Origin: DVEG01 sp964405435
GTDB taxonomy: Bacteria; Cyanobacteriota; Cyanobacteriia; Cyanobacteriales; Oscillatoriaceae
NCBI GenBank assembly: GCA_964405435.1
Contig: CAYOOD010000028.1
Location: forward strand, 17,037 to 81,036
Direction of reading: 5' to 3'
DNA length: 64,000 nucleotides
Shown piece after piece: positions 15,170-23,670 of the stretch. The position numbers were made by a program, and so were the translations under genes. Within the stretch, counting starts at the first letter, position 1. Every line of letters starts with the position of its first letter. The notes below the pieces were generated by a model. That model was not told where the DNA came from, made no database searches, and saw only the letters and a program-made list of their open reading frames with translations.

Positions 15170-16354
15170 ATGACAGATACACCCAATCAACCCAGAGAAT
15201 ACGATGCCGTGCTGGGCGGTACAGCCCCAGCTCTGACAGGTGCTTTGGTGTTGGGAGGTATAGAAGGCGTCAAGCGGCGTTTGGCGAGTCGCGCCGTCGA
15301 GGAACGAATAGCAGCGCTAAAAGACGCCCTCAAATATGGGGCAACTGGTTTAGATTTAGTCATTCAAGCGCTGCAAGACAAATCAGATGCGGTGCAGCGA
15401 ACTGCTTTCGCGCTTCTCCGGGAAAGAAAAGAGCCGAAAGTCAAGCAAGCTTTGCAAAAATTCGAGTTTTATCGATTTTTTGAATGCCTGCGTGCGGTTA
15501 AAGCTGGTTCAAATATTGCGATTAGTCACGGGGGAGAAGCGATCGCATATTTGCGCGGCAAGACGATTCGCGTCGAGAACCTGCACTCCGGGGAATTGCT
15601 TTACTCGATTCCGAAATATCCCAGAGCGCAGGAATCTTTTGCCCTCAGTGCCGATGGAGAAATCCTGGTTAGGAGTCTCAACGGAGTGAGAAAGCTGGTG
15701 GAGGTTTGGTATCAGGGAGAGCTGCAACACAGCCTTTACGGGCACGAAGATAGAATCAGCGCGATCGCATTGAGTCCCGATGGAGAAACCCTGGCAACCG
15801 GCAGTCAGGATAAAACTATCAAATTGTGGAATGTGGAGACGGGAAAACTAATTTGTACCTTTGGGAATTACCTGACGTGGGGAGCCCATACAGAAGGAAT
15901 TTGGAGTCTGACTTTCAGCCGCGACGGAGAGATATTGGCAAGTAGCAGCCATGACGGTACAATAAAAGTGTGGAACCTCCGCACGCGCGATCGCCCGCGC
16001 ACGCTGAAAGGGTACTCAACTCACCTCGCGATCGCGCCGGATGGAGAAGCGATCGCCTCTACAACCTGGGATAGAAAAATACTCCTCTGGAATGCCAGCA
16101 CCGGGGAATTAACGCGCTGTCTTGAGGGAGAATTAGGCTGCATCACTTGCCTTGCTTTCAGCCCAACTCATCCAATTTTAGCGAGTGGCAGCAGCGACAG
16201 CTCGATTCACCTTTGGAATCTGGAGACGGGGGAAATCATCGCCGCGCTACAGAAACATGAAAACGCGGTAAATAGTCTGGCGTTTAGCTGGCACGGAGAA
16301 AGTTTAATCAGCGGCAGTGAAGATAATACAGTTAAAATGTGGGGAGTAGCGTAA
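15170..16354 (+). CDS. WD40-repeat protein with N-terminal HEAT/ARM-like segment
   Basis: 394 residues. Residues 1-100 are helical and HEAT/ARM-like (EYDAVLGGTAPALTGALVLGGIEGVKRRL and LDLVIQALQDKSDAVQRTAFALL). This N-terminal module precedes several repeat domains in cyanobacterial proteins. From about residue 115 there are about seven WD40 blades, the clearest being LSPDGETLATGSQDKTIKLWN, FSRDGEILASSSHDGTIKVWN, and GSSDSSIHLWN. It is a protein-interaction scaffold of unknown partner. No signal peptide or kinase domain is present. Confidence 0.85.
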   Translation: MTDTPNQPREYDAVLGGTAPALTGALVLGGIEGVKRRLASRAVEERIAALKDALKYGATGLDLVIQALQDKSDAVQRTAFALLRERKEPKVKQALQKFEFYRFFECLRAVKAGSNIAISHGGEAIAYLRGKTIRVENLHSGELLYSIPKYPRAQESFALSADGEILVRSLNGVRKLVEVWYQGELQHSLYGHEDRISAIALSPDGETLATGSQDKTIKLWNVETGKLICTFGNYLTWGAHTEGIWSLTFSRDGEILASSSHDGTIKVWNLRTRDRPRTLKGYSTHLAIAPDGEAIASTTWDRKILLWNASTGELTRCLEGELGCITCLAFSPTHPILASGSSDSSIHLWNLETGEIIAALQKHENAVNSLAFSWHGESLISGSEDNTVKMWGVA

Positions 16355-16432
16355 GGGGCTGGGGTAATTAGGGAGCGATCGCTGTTTTGAAGGGGAGAGG
16401 TGAGGAGCGATCGCCCGCCCGTGACTTGGCAA

Positions 16433-16780
16433 TTACAAAGGCAAGTATTGAACCCGACGTGCTAAGTCTTCAGGATTTGAGACTTTAGCAATGATTTCCA
16501 AGTCCCGCACGCAATCGCCAACCGAAACGCGCAGTTTATGAGCGTAGATAACGCCTGGAAAATTCGCACCTTCAACCTGACGGCGGTTTGCTTCAGCCAA
16601 AAAATCCTCATCTTGTGAAAACAAGATTCGCTGTAGTTCCGTTGCACGGTCAAGTATGATGGGATCGGGGGAGCCGCTAAATCCATCTTCTTGAACTGTC
16701 AGGACATCTACACCTCGCTGGCGTAACCCAGATGTAATTCCTCGATGTACATTCTCATCCATATAGAGGGCTAGCGTCAT
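16433..16780 (-). CDS. DUF5615 PIN-like toxin
   Basis: 115 residues. The N-terminus LALYMDENVHRGITSGLRQRGVDVLTVQEDG is the PIN-like nuclease start of DUF5615 proteins (Mut7-C-like), with the acidic pair D-E-N near residue 8 and a second acidic cluster at FSQDEDFL. DUF5615 proteins are predicted ribonucleases and usually sit next to a DUF433 antitoxin, as here: its ATG overlaps the end of the upstream DUF433 gene by 4 bases. Toxicity is inferred from the family. Confidence 0.83.
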   Translation of the reverse strand: MTLALYMDENVHRGITSGLRQRGVDVLTVQEDGFSGSPDPIILDRATELQRILFSQDEDFLAEANRRQVEGANFPGVIYAHKLRVSVGDCVRDLEIIAKVSNPEDLARRVQYLPL

Positions 16781-17097
16781 TTGATTATCCCCTCGGCTCG
16801 AAGTCTTTTAGCCAGGGGAGATTCTCCAGCTTCTAGTCGTAACCGTTCTGCATACTCGAATCGCCGTTGCATATCGGCATCAATTTCCTCTTTATGCTCC
16901 CAGTAATAAGCCAAGGCAGAATGAATCTGGCTCATGCTCAGGTGAGGATACTGATAGTGCAGTTCTTCGGGACTCCAACCGTAAGCGTGTACGGACGTGA
17001 TTAATTCCACCACTTTCATTGTAGTTCCAGCAATGACAGGTCTATTGTGTTCGTCGATGAGTATGTGTTTGTACTCGGTTGTGGTTGCGTTGCTCAT
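16777..17097 (-). CDS. DUF433 antitoxin
   Basis: 106 residues. ILIDEHNRPVIAGTTMKVVEL, then SPEELHYQYPHLSMSQIHSALAYYWEHKEEID, is the DUF433 helix-turn-helix pattern, normally paired with a PIN-like toxin. It likely represses its own operon and neutralises DUF5615. An ATG six bases upstream (17103) is in frame, but the AAGG ribosome site sits only 2 bases from it and 8 from 17097, which favours the latter. Confidence 0.83.
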   Translation of the reverse strand: MSNATTTEYKHILIDEHNRPVIAGTTMKVVELITSVHAYGWSPEELHYQYPHLSMSQIHSALAYYWEHKEEIDADMQRRFEYAERLRLEAGESPLAKRLRAEGIIK

Positions 17098-17211
17098 ATT
17101 CATTACCTTTTGGATGGAGTCTATATATATTATAAGCGATCGCTTTTTTGAAGGGGAGAGGTGAGGCTCGTTTCCCGGAAGCCGTGGTGCGATCGCTCCT
17201 TTTAGAAGAAA

Positions 17212-17703
17212 CTACATATCGATGCGATCGGTCAAGTCTTCATCTTCTTTTGGAAGTTCTGAACCTGCTTCGTCTGCTAGTTGCAGCAAGTCTATCTCAA
17301 TGGTTATTTTATTTTTCTTAATACTGATATTGGCTATCTTTCCTACAATGTCAACAGGGATGCAGTTACCTGCTTGTTCTTGAGGAGAAGATTCTGTTTT
17401 ATATCCTTCATTCTGAAGCCATTCACAGATGTTTCGCCAGTTTTCCATCTTTTCATTGCTTTTACCGACAAGGTTCTTAACATACTGATACACAGTGTTA
17501 CAACATTCCACCTCAACACCCTTGACGCTCTTGCCAAGCCTTTCGGCGATTTCAGCGGGGCTGTACCCGCAAAGCAACCCCCGCAGGTGCAGCTTCTCCA
17601 CGGGCGTGAGGCGCTTGCCCTTGGCAGAAGCTAGGTCTGCATAAAGCGTTTCTAAGTCCCACTCGCGAGCCGCCCGGGCAAAGCGATCGTCTATAGTGGC
17701 CAT
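17212..17703 (-). CDS. Helix-turn-helix protein of the LuxR/sigma-4-like type
   Basis: 163 residues. Residues 1-75 hold LTPVEKLHLRGLLCGYSPAEIAERLGKSVKGVEVECCNTVYQYVKNL, a sigma-70 region-4/LuxR-like helix-turn-helix. In cyanobacteria this module often begins larger signalling proteins (for example WD40 or vWA-associated ones). Here the rest is a short region with no recognised domain (residues 80-163, beta-rich IKKNKITIEIDLLQLA). It may be a small regulator or a shortened member. It is divergent from the uncharacterised gene cluster starting at 17997, with about 290 bases between. Confidence 0.68.
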   Translation of the reverse strand: MATIDDRFARAAREWDLETLYADLASAKGKRLTPVEKLHLRGLLCGYSPAEIAERLGKSVKGVEVECCNTVYQYVKNLVGKSNEKMENWRNICEWLQNEGYKTESSPQEQAGNCIPVDIVGKIANISIKKNKITIEIDLLQLADEAGSELPKEDEDLTDRIDM

Positions 17704-17996
17704 AGCGCGGATTCTCCCTGAGAAAGTTACCTAGTCTAATCCTAGCGTAACTGCCTAATGCTAACTAAAGTTTATTTTTGAGTTTTGCCTTGCCGACGAG
17801 CTGGTGGTTAGTTTATACTAGGCTCATGTTAAGCAGTAGGGTGCAGGCACACATCGCTACAAGCGCAGCAGAGGCGGTAAAGCCGGATAATAGTAGCATT
17901 TGATACACAAGTGAGGCGATCGGCACATCCCTAGCCTAGTATTAATCAGAAGTTAACATGACCAGTTAGCTATGAAGTAAGGGTTGGACAAGACCA

Positions 17997-18437
17997 ATGG
18001 CAGAAAGTCCCAGCGAACTAAAAGCGCGGATAAGGCAAGATTTGAATGCCTGTCAAGCGCAGCTTAAAGAGAAATTAGACCAACTTTTGGAGCGAGGTCT
18101 AATTTCCCGTACAGAGATCGAGCAAATTGTCATAGAAGCCAAAGTTACAGGTCAAGAAGTTGTAAATGCCTTAAATGCGCCCGCGAGTCAAGTAGAAGAG
18201 GTAACGGAAATCTACGTTTATAGCTTGTTTGAACGCTACAAAGAATCAGTTCAGCAGAAAATAGTGGCGATTGAGAGCAAAAGCTTAAATAAGCCAACGT
18301 CACAAAGGGAAGATAGTGAAAACAAAAAAGAACCCAAATCCGAAAAAGGAATTATTAGTGATTTGTTTGGATGGTTTAAATCTTTCTCGAAACCAGCCAA
18401 AAATGCAGGCAAACCACATCGGGATGTAAAAGAATAA
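17997..18437 (+). CDS. Hypothetical protein, first gene of an unassigned cluster
   Basis: 146 residues. Residues 1-70 are helical and charged (LKARIRQDLNACQAQLKEKLDQLLERGLISRTEIEQI), 70-100 helical, and the tail is Lys/Ser-rich with ISDLFGWFKSFSKPAKNAG, possibly an amphipathic membrane-facing helix. No domain is recognised. The next gene starts 1 base after its stop, so the two are surely translated from one mRNA. Confidence 0.62.
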   Translation: MAESPSELKARIRQDLNACQAQLKEKLDQLLERGLISRTEIEQIVIEAKVTGQEVVNALNAPASQVEEVTEIYVYSLFERYKESVQQKIVAIESKSLNKPTSQREDSENKKEPKSEKGIISDLFGWFKSFSKPAKNAGKPHRDVKE

Positions 18438-18438
18438 G

Positions 18439-18759
18439 ATGGTAGACTTTTGTCTGGCCTTTTTGTGCATTATCGTCTTGGTAGGGCCAATCATAACACT
18501 AATGCGCTTTCTAGCCGATTATATCAGCGAAAATATGGATGACTGGCCATTTTTACCCTGGCTCTTTGTGAAACCCTCCACGGGGTTAATAAAAGGAAAA
18601 TTTGGTTATGCTAGTCCCGAAGAACTCAGACATGCCGTTCGAGTAACCGTCGTCATGGCGGGGTTGATAACAGCTCTTTTGCTGCCTCGCTTATTATTAC
18701 CCGTCATTATCTGGGTAATAGCAATTTCTTTTTTAGTAAGTTTTGTGGACTCAAACTGA
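18439..18759 (+). CDS. Small membrane protein of the unassigned cluster
   Basis: 106 residues with a membrane segment at the N-terminus (FCLAFLCIIVLVGPIITLMRFL) and another near the C-terminus (VMAGLITALLLPRLLLPVII WVIAISF, about 72-102). Between them is a short loop with DDWPFLPWLFVKPSTGLIKGKFG. No family is recognised. It is directly coupled to the gene before it, by 1 base, and 24 bases from the next. Confidence 0.62.
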   Translation: MVDFCLAFLCIIVLVGPIITLMRFLADYISENMDDWPFLPWLFVKPSTGLIKGKFGYASPEELRHAVRVTVVMAGLITALLLPRLLLPVIIWVIAISFLVSFVDSN

Positions 18760-18783
18760 AAATCGTTGAAGAGGCTAAACGCT

Positions 18784-19185
18784 ATGTCTTTAGGAAGAAG
18801 AGATGAAGTTCCGATAAATGGAAAACTTGTGCCTGTACATTATGAAAATGAGAATGGAAGAGCCATAGTACCCAGTCAGGTCGAAAGAGACATAGCTCTT
18901 AGCTTCATCGGCAGCGTGCTATTCATTCCAGTTACAGCAATCACTATTATTGTTGGACGGGGTTGTCGAGATATGCGCATAGCTTATGAAGGTTTTTTAG
19001 AAGATGGCAACATTGAAGTCCATAAGATTCGCGTTCAAGGCACAGCCGAAAGAATGCGACGTGCTTATCAGACCTTCGGAAGGGAAATAGACGAGCTAGA
19101 AAATAGTAACTATCCTGAAGAGGTTAAACACCATGCCAGAGAGGCGTTCCTAACGAAAATAAAGGAAATGCTTGCAGAGGGCTAG
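18784..19185 (+). CDS. Single-membrane-segment protein of the unassigned cluster
   Basis: 133 residues. One hydrophobic segment (IALSFIGSVLFIPVTAITIIV, about 37-58) separates a short N-terminal part from a C-terminal domain rich in charged helices (QGTAERMRRAYQTFGREIDELENS). The open frame begins at TTG 18766, but GAAGAGG at 18768-18774 points to the ATG at 18784. No family is recognised. Confidence 0.6.
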   Translation: MSLGRRDEVPINGKLVPVHYENENGRAIVPSQVERDIALSFIGSVLFIPVTAITIIVGRGCRDMRIAYEGFLEDGNIEVHKIRVQGTAERMRRAYQTFGREIDELENSNYPEEVKHHAREAFLTKIKEMLAEG

Positions 19186-19255
19186 ACTGGCCTTAAAGCT
19201 CGATAAAATTTTACCGATCTGCAAACTCAAAAAATGTTGATGAGGTTAATTTACC

Positions 19256-19468
19256 ATGAAAGATAACGAGAATCTAAACAGCTATTTGGCCCATACAACT
19301 AAAGAAGGCATCCAGAAGTATAACAGCAATCCTGCTATTCAGCTTATAGGCGGTCTGGTTGAGTTAGACGAGTCGCTCAAGACTTTTATCACTGCTGAAA
19401 AAATTAAAAGCAGTGTTATAAGCATTGATCATAAAGCTTGGTCTAAATATGACCGTCAAAAAGGCTAA
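19256..19468 (+). CDS. Small hypothetical protein, last of the unassigned cluster
   Basis: 70 residues, soluble and helical, with no known domain. It follows the previous gene by 70 bases on the same strand and is itself followed by a terminator-like repeat at 19513-19545, consistent with the end of an operon. GATGAGG lies about 14 bases before the ATG. It could be a chance frame, but position and codon pattern favour a gene. Confidence 0.5.
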   Translation: MKDNENLNSYLAHTTKEGIQKYNSNPAIQLIGGLVELDESLKTFITAEKIKSSVISIDHKAWSKYDRQKG

Positions 19469-19512
19469 GTTTGAATGGAATAAGTAATTGAACGCAAACC
19501 ACCCGACATTTT

Positions 19513-19545
19513 AGAAACCCGGTTTCTCAAAAAAACCGGGTTTCT
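19513..19545. repeat. AGAAACCCGG/CCGGGTTTCT inverted repeat, copy 3
   Basis: AGAAACCCGGTTTCTC, then AAAAAAACCGGGTTTCT: a clean copy of the dispersed repeat, placed after the last gene of the 17997-19468 cluster. It is a likely terminator. Confidence 0.8.
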
Positions 19546-19641
19546 GACTGCCTGTTATGTTTATTTATGTCCGCCTCCTGACTTCTCATGCTCTTTTGCT
19601 GAGATCTGTTGTAGTGAGGCTCAACTATTCTTTGAAAATCG

Positions 19642-20106
19642 ATGAAAAGGCAGAATGCGTCAATATCAGGTGTGTCTTACCCTCAATTTTTGTGGTTGAT
19701 TGCCGGGATAGGGGTGTTCTGCATCATTTATTTAAGTTGGCATTATGGGCACCAATGGAATGCCTTATATCAGCAAACTCTACAGTCTGAAAATATTGCT
19801 AAAAATTCTGCTTTTAATGTGCCCCTGAATTATTGCGGCGATACAAGTGCTGGCGGAACTAACACCTGGTATCCGGTGTATGTCGCTTACAGCGAATCCA
19901 ATTTGAGAATCATCCGCCAGTCTCTCTGCTGCGATGCTTTTTATGATTCGTCGGTTGGCATGATTCAAGTGGCTTCGTTCTACAACCGTTCGAGAGCTTA
20001 TCAAATGCTGGCAGCCCTGAAAGCTCGTAATTTTACCAGTGCTAGTGTTGGAAATGGGGAGGTAGTAACTGCGTCGCCCTCTTCGCGTCGGAATACTTGC
20101 AGATAA
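19642..20106 (+). CDS. Membrane-anchored hypothetical protein with SPOR-like C-terminus
   Basis: 154 residues. One N-terminal membrane anchor (YPQFLWLIAGIGVFCIIYLSW, about 13-33) is followed by an extracytoplasmic region with Cys pairs (NYCGD, SLCCDAF). The segment YPVYVAYSESNLRIIRQSLCC and then IQVASFYNRSRAYQMLAALKARNF looks like the beta-alpha-beta of a SPOR domain, which binds denuded peptidoglycan. This is a weak similarity by eye. Its 3' end abuts the repeat region at 20.1 kb, and the last codons (SPSSRRNTCR) may have been altered by repeat insertion. Confidence 0.55.
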   Translation: MKRQNASISGVSYPQFLWLIAGIGVFCIIYLSWHYGHQWNALYQQTLQSENIAKNSAFNVPLNYCGDTSAGGTNTWYPVYVAYSESNLRIIRQSLCCDAFYDSSVGMIQVASFYNRSRAYQMLAALKARNFTSASVGNGEVVTASPSSRRNTCR

Positions 20107-21122
20107 CAGATGTAGGGGCGAAGCATTCGGGGGACAATCTCTCTCGCTCACCAGAAATCTTCCTATCCGAATGCTTCGCCCAACCACAACCAATAACTGT
20201 CGTCTGCACTAAACCTTCTGTACACCGCACCAATAATTATCTCGCCAATCACCCCAACCCTACAAAGCTTGTAGGGGCGAAGCATTCGGGCGACTATCTC
20301 TGTCGCTAAGCAGAAATGTTTATACCCGAATGCTTCGAGCTGCCCCACAAACAATGTTCAAACGGGCTTACCCCATGCAAGGCATCACAAAGAGTTAGCT
20401 TAACTGCGGAGCAGGGCGAAGCATTCGCCAATGTAGATATCGGGTAAGATAGAAACATTAATGACGCGAATGCTTCGCCCCTACATAGCTAATGGAATAA
20501 TAACAATAAATCTCTCACAATCTCCCTTTAAATCACCGATAATCTCAGGATGCTTGTACTGCGGGAGAGGATTCGGGCGACTATCTCTGTCGCTCAGCAG
20601 AAATGTTTATACCCGAATGCAACGCCTAAGCCCCACAAACAATGTTCAAACGGGCTTATCCCATTCAAGACATCACAAATAGTTACCTTAACTGCGGAGC
20701 TGGGCGAAGCATTCGCTAATGTAGATATCGGATAAGATAGAAACATTAATGATGCGAATGCTTCGCCCCTACATAGCTAATGGAATAATAACAATAAATC
20801 TCTCAGACTCTCTCTTGGAATCACCCATAATCTCACGAGGCTTGTAGGGGCGAAGCATTCGGGCGACTATTTCTGTCGCTAAGCAGAAACGTTTATACCC
20901 GAATGCTTCGACCAACCACAACAAATAATCTCTCCGCACGAAAACCCAGGGGCAGGGCTCAGAAGAAAGCGATCGCAGATATCGGCTCGGATAGAAACGT
21001 TAAGGGCGCGAATGCTTTCATCCCCTACATTGATAAGATGAGATGAGAGGCAACCCGCGCCCGCTCGCCTCTTCCCCGCTCCCTCCCTGCGCGTCTGTCA
21101 AGCGATCGCACCCCAACCAATC
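20107..21122. repeat. Repeat-filled region built from GGGCGAAGCATTCG palindromes
   Basis: About 1 kb without a gene. It is made of copies of arms GTAGGGGCGAAGCATTCG and CGAATGCTTCGCCCCTAC with short spacers. The first hairpin is at 20112-20180. From about 20262 to 20925 there is a long tandem array (listed separately), and a decayed copy ends near 21030. The same core occurs in the element at 3070-3200. Confidence 0.85.
20262..20925. repeat. Tandem array, period about 287 bp
   Basis: The landmark ATTCGGGCGACTAT recurs at 20284, 20571 and 20857 (spacings 287 and 286). Each unit carries two hairpins: one with arms around CGAAGCATTCGGG/CCCGAATGCTTCG, and a second with GGGCGAAGCATTCGC/GCGAATGCTTCGCCC. 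Between them lies conserved spacer such as CCCCACAAACAATGTTC and AGATAGAAACATTAATGA. About 2.3 copies are present. The copies differ by scattered point changes, so the duplication is not very recent. Confidence 0.85.
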
Positions 21123-21356
21123 TCAGCAGACTTTCGATTCTTCATTCCCCGCTCTGCCTTCCGCTTTTTTTGCCCGCTCTTCTTCCTCGTCTTCCCCCCA
21201 CTTTTCCAGCCAATCCCCGTTTACCCCTGCTACATGACGGTAAACCCGATTCCCGCCCCAAATCATCCTATCTCGTTCGTACAGCCGAGCTGCGTGCAAA
21301 GAAGCTAGAAAATTATTCATTTTTTCTTCGTTTCTAATCTTTTTTTCAGTTTCCAT
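21123..21356 (-). CDS. Small hypothetical charged protein
   Basis: 77 residues counted from ATG 21356 (MNNFLASLHAARLYERDRMIW in the middle, and a Glu/Lys-rich tail EEEERAKKAEGR). The same frame reaches 21413, but that start lies inside the preceding gene. Starting at 21356 it follows that gene's stop (21367) by 10 bases, the usual spacing in an operon. No domain is recognised. It ends beside the repeat region. Confidence 0.5.
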   Translation of the reverse strand: METEKKIRNEEKMNNFLASLHAARLYERDRMIWGGNRVYRHVAGVNGDWLEKWGEDEEEERAKKAEGRAGNEESKVC

Positions 21357-21366
21357 GCCGATTTGA

Positions 21367-22065
21367 CTATCCGAGGCTGGATTCATTGTAACATGCTGGG
21401 GGCAGTTCGTCACTCTGTCGGTAAATCTCTTCCGCGAGACGCAGAAGAATGTCGGGCTGCTTTCCCGGATTAAAACTTAAAAACAGCGATCGCTCTATCC
21501 CCCAATAGCGCAGCGTCATCTCCCAGGCTTGTTTCTTGTCTATCGACAGTTCCTCAGACACCGTAGTTATTTGAACGCACAGCGGTATCCCTAAGTTCCC
21601 GCTGACTGCCATATCAGTCGCCATTGATAAATCCATGATATAGCGCCGCAACCCACTTCCCCCACTTCTCCCCACTTGATATAAAAGGATTTCCAGCAAA
21701 GTTTCATCTTCTTGGATGAACTCGCCTGCCATCATTTTTTGCTTCCAGATAGAAATTTTCGGATCGGCTTCGTTAAACCATCTGGGAAAAAGAACTTCAT
21801 ACCAGTACCTTTCACACGGCGTGAGCTGTTCAAAAGCAATTTTCCTTTCTTCGCTGTCAAAAGATTTCAGATCGAGCCACACTCGCGCGTCTCTAATTAA
21901 CTCTACCAGAAAATCCATGAGAAATTTTTTACTGGTGAGCAAACCAGGTTTTTTATCTTTTATCCACCGCATCGTCTCTTCTAGTCTGTAGGCTAACCCG
22001 GGCTCGACTGAGGCGGCGAGACGGCTGATGCGTTTTAGCTCGTTTTTGATGTCTTCTGCTCTCAC
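21367..22065 (-). CDS. Hypothetical protein, helical
   Basis: 232 residues, soluble, mostly helical, with Trp/Arg-rich segments (QLTPCERYWYEVLFPRWFNEADP and KQAWEMTLRYWGIERSLFLSF). The frame is open from 22128, but GGGAGG immediately before GTG 22065 gives the better start. I do not recognise a family. It is followed at once by a second small gene. The upstream stretch at 22090-22210 has hairpins resembling the intergenic repeats and no gene. Confidence 0.55.
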   Translation of the reverse strand: MRAEDIKNELKRISRLAASVEPGLAYRLEETMRWIKDKKPGLLTSKKFLMDFLVELIRDARVWLDLKSFDSEERKIAFEQLTPCERYWYEVLFPRWFNEADPKISIWKQKMMAGEFIQEDETLLEILLYQVGRSGGSGLRRYIMDLSMATDMAVSGNLGIPLCVQITTVSEELSIDKKQAWEMTLRYWGIERSLFLSFNPGKQPDILLRLAEEIYRQSDELPPACYNESSLG

Positions 22066-22221
22066 CCCTTCCTCCCTTTGCCCCGCGATGACTTCAGCTT
22101 CGTCAGGCAGAGCCTCCCAGCAAAGCACCCCACCCAGGCTGTAGGGGCAACCCCCTGTGGTTGCCCTGGGAACGAGAGATTTAGGCTGCCTTCGCAGCCT
22201 TTGTTCTTGTTGCCGCGCCCT

Positions 22222-23616
22222 TTACGGTGCAGATGTCTCTACGCGATCGCGCGCCTGTTTTATCGCCTTGCGCACCTGCTCGAACCCCGTACCGCCGTAA
22301 CTGTTGCGAGCCGCTACGACTTGACGCGGCGCGATCGCATCGTAGATATCCGCCTCAAATGCCGGGTGCAATTCCTTCCACTGCTCCAAGGTTAAATCCT
22401 TCAGCAACTTGCCAGCCGCTATGGAAGTTTTTACCACCTTACCCACGAGATTGTAAGCCTCTCTAAACGGCACCCCTTTCGCCGCTAAGTAATCCGCTAC
22501 ATCCGTCGCATTCGAGAAGTCTTCTTCCACTGCTTGTGTCAAGCGTTCCGCGCGAAATTCTATCCCCTCCCGCATTAGAACTGTCATCGCTTCCAAGCAG
22601 GCTCTCACGGTTTTCACCGCATCAAACAGCGCCTCTTTATCTTCTTGCAAGTCTTTATTATACGCCAGCGGCAAACCTTTCATCAGCACCAGCATAGCTT
22701 GCAAGTGCCCGATGACGCGCCCGGTTTTGCCCCGCACCAATTCCGGCACGTCGGGGTTTTTCTTCTGGGGCATGATGCTCGAACCGGTGGCGCAACTGTC
22801 TTTGAGGGTGACGAAGCCGAATTCTTGGGAAGCCCAGAGAATGATTTCCTCAGACAAGCGGCTCAGGTGTACGGCAATCAAGCTGGCAGCGCTGAGGAAT
22901 TCGATCGCAAAATCGCGATCGCTTACCCCATCCAAACTATTGGCATACACGCCGTCAAATCCCAGCAATTCTGCGGTATAATGCCTGTCAATCGGGAAAG
23001 TCGTACCCGCCAGAGCGCCGCTACCCAAGGGGGAAATATTCACCCGCCGGTAAGCGTCGCCCAACCGTTCCCAGTCTCTCTGTGCCATTTCAAAGTAGGC
23101 TAGGAGGTGATGCGCTAAACTCAGGGGTTGCGCTCGTTGCAGGTGCGTGTAGCCGGGAATGAGGGTTTCTACGTTTTTTTCCGCTAAGTCGAGCAAAACT
23201 TTCTGAAATTCGCGAATATCTTCGCGAATCTGGTTGATTTTGTCGCGCAGGTAAAGTCTCGTGTCGGTGCCGACTTGATCGTTGCGCGATCGCGCCGTGT
23301 GCAGTTTCTTGCCCACATCGCCGACGAGTTCCGTCAAGCGGCGCTCTACGGCAAAATGCACGTCCTCGGCATCAATTCCCGGTTTGAAAAGTCCCTGCCG
23401 GTATTCCTTGAGCACCTGTTCTAAACCGATGAGCAGTTGTTCTCCTTCTTGCTCTGAAATAATGCCAGTTTGTGCCAGCATTCTAGCGTGAGCCAGAGAA
23501 CCGGCAATGTCGTACTCTATCAGCTCAATGTCAAAGCCAATACTGGCATTAAACCGCGCGATCGCCGGGTGCAGTGCCGATTCAAACCGCTGGCTCCATG
23601 TCTTCTGTTCAGTCAC
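22222..23616 (-). CDS. argH: Argininosuccinate lyase
   Basis: 464 residues, full length. It splits argininosuccinate into arginine and fumarate, the last step of arginine synthesis. The fumarase/aspartase signature GSSIMPQKKNPDVPELVRGKTGR (about 277-299) holds the catalytic Ser. The N-terminus TWSQRFESALHPAIARFNAS and TARSRNDQVGTDTRLYLRD are typical of ArgH. It sits alone, not with other arg genes. Confidence 0.97.
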   Translation of the reverse strand: MTEQKTWSQRFESALHPAIARFNASIGFDIELIEYDIAGSLAHARMLAQTGIISEQEGEQLLIGLEQVLKEYRQGLFKPGIDAEDVHFAVERRLTELVGDVGKKLHTARSRNDQVGTDTRLYLRDKINQIREDIREFQKVLLDLAEKNVETLIPGYTHLQRAQPLSLAHHLLAYFEMAQRDWERLGDAYRRVNISPLGSGALAGTTFPIDRHYTAELLGFDGVYANSLDGVSDRDFAIEFLSAASLIAVHLSRLSEEIILWASQEFGFVTLKDSCATGSSIMPQKKNPDVPELVRGKTGRVIGHLQAMLVLMKGLPLAYNKDLQEDKEALFDAVKTVRACLEAMTVLMREGIEFRAERLTQAVEEDFSNATDVADYLAAKGVPFREAYNLVGKVVKTSIAAGKLLKDLTLEQWKELHPAFEADIYDAIAPRQVVAARNSYGGTGFEQVRKAIKQARDRVETSAP

Positions 23617-23670
23617 GGCAGTTCCTCACTTTGCCTGATTTTTAAATGCTATTGTTCGCCTATAAAAAAA

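Noticed and set aside
20042..20735. Several short open frames in the repeat region
   Set aside because: They read through palindromic repeats in several frames, with no recognisable protein.
20262..20925. CRISPR array
   Set aside because: The repeat period is about 287 bp and units carry internal palindromes; there are no short identical repeats with unique spacers and no cas genes.
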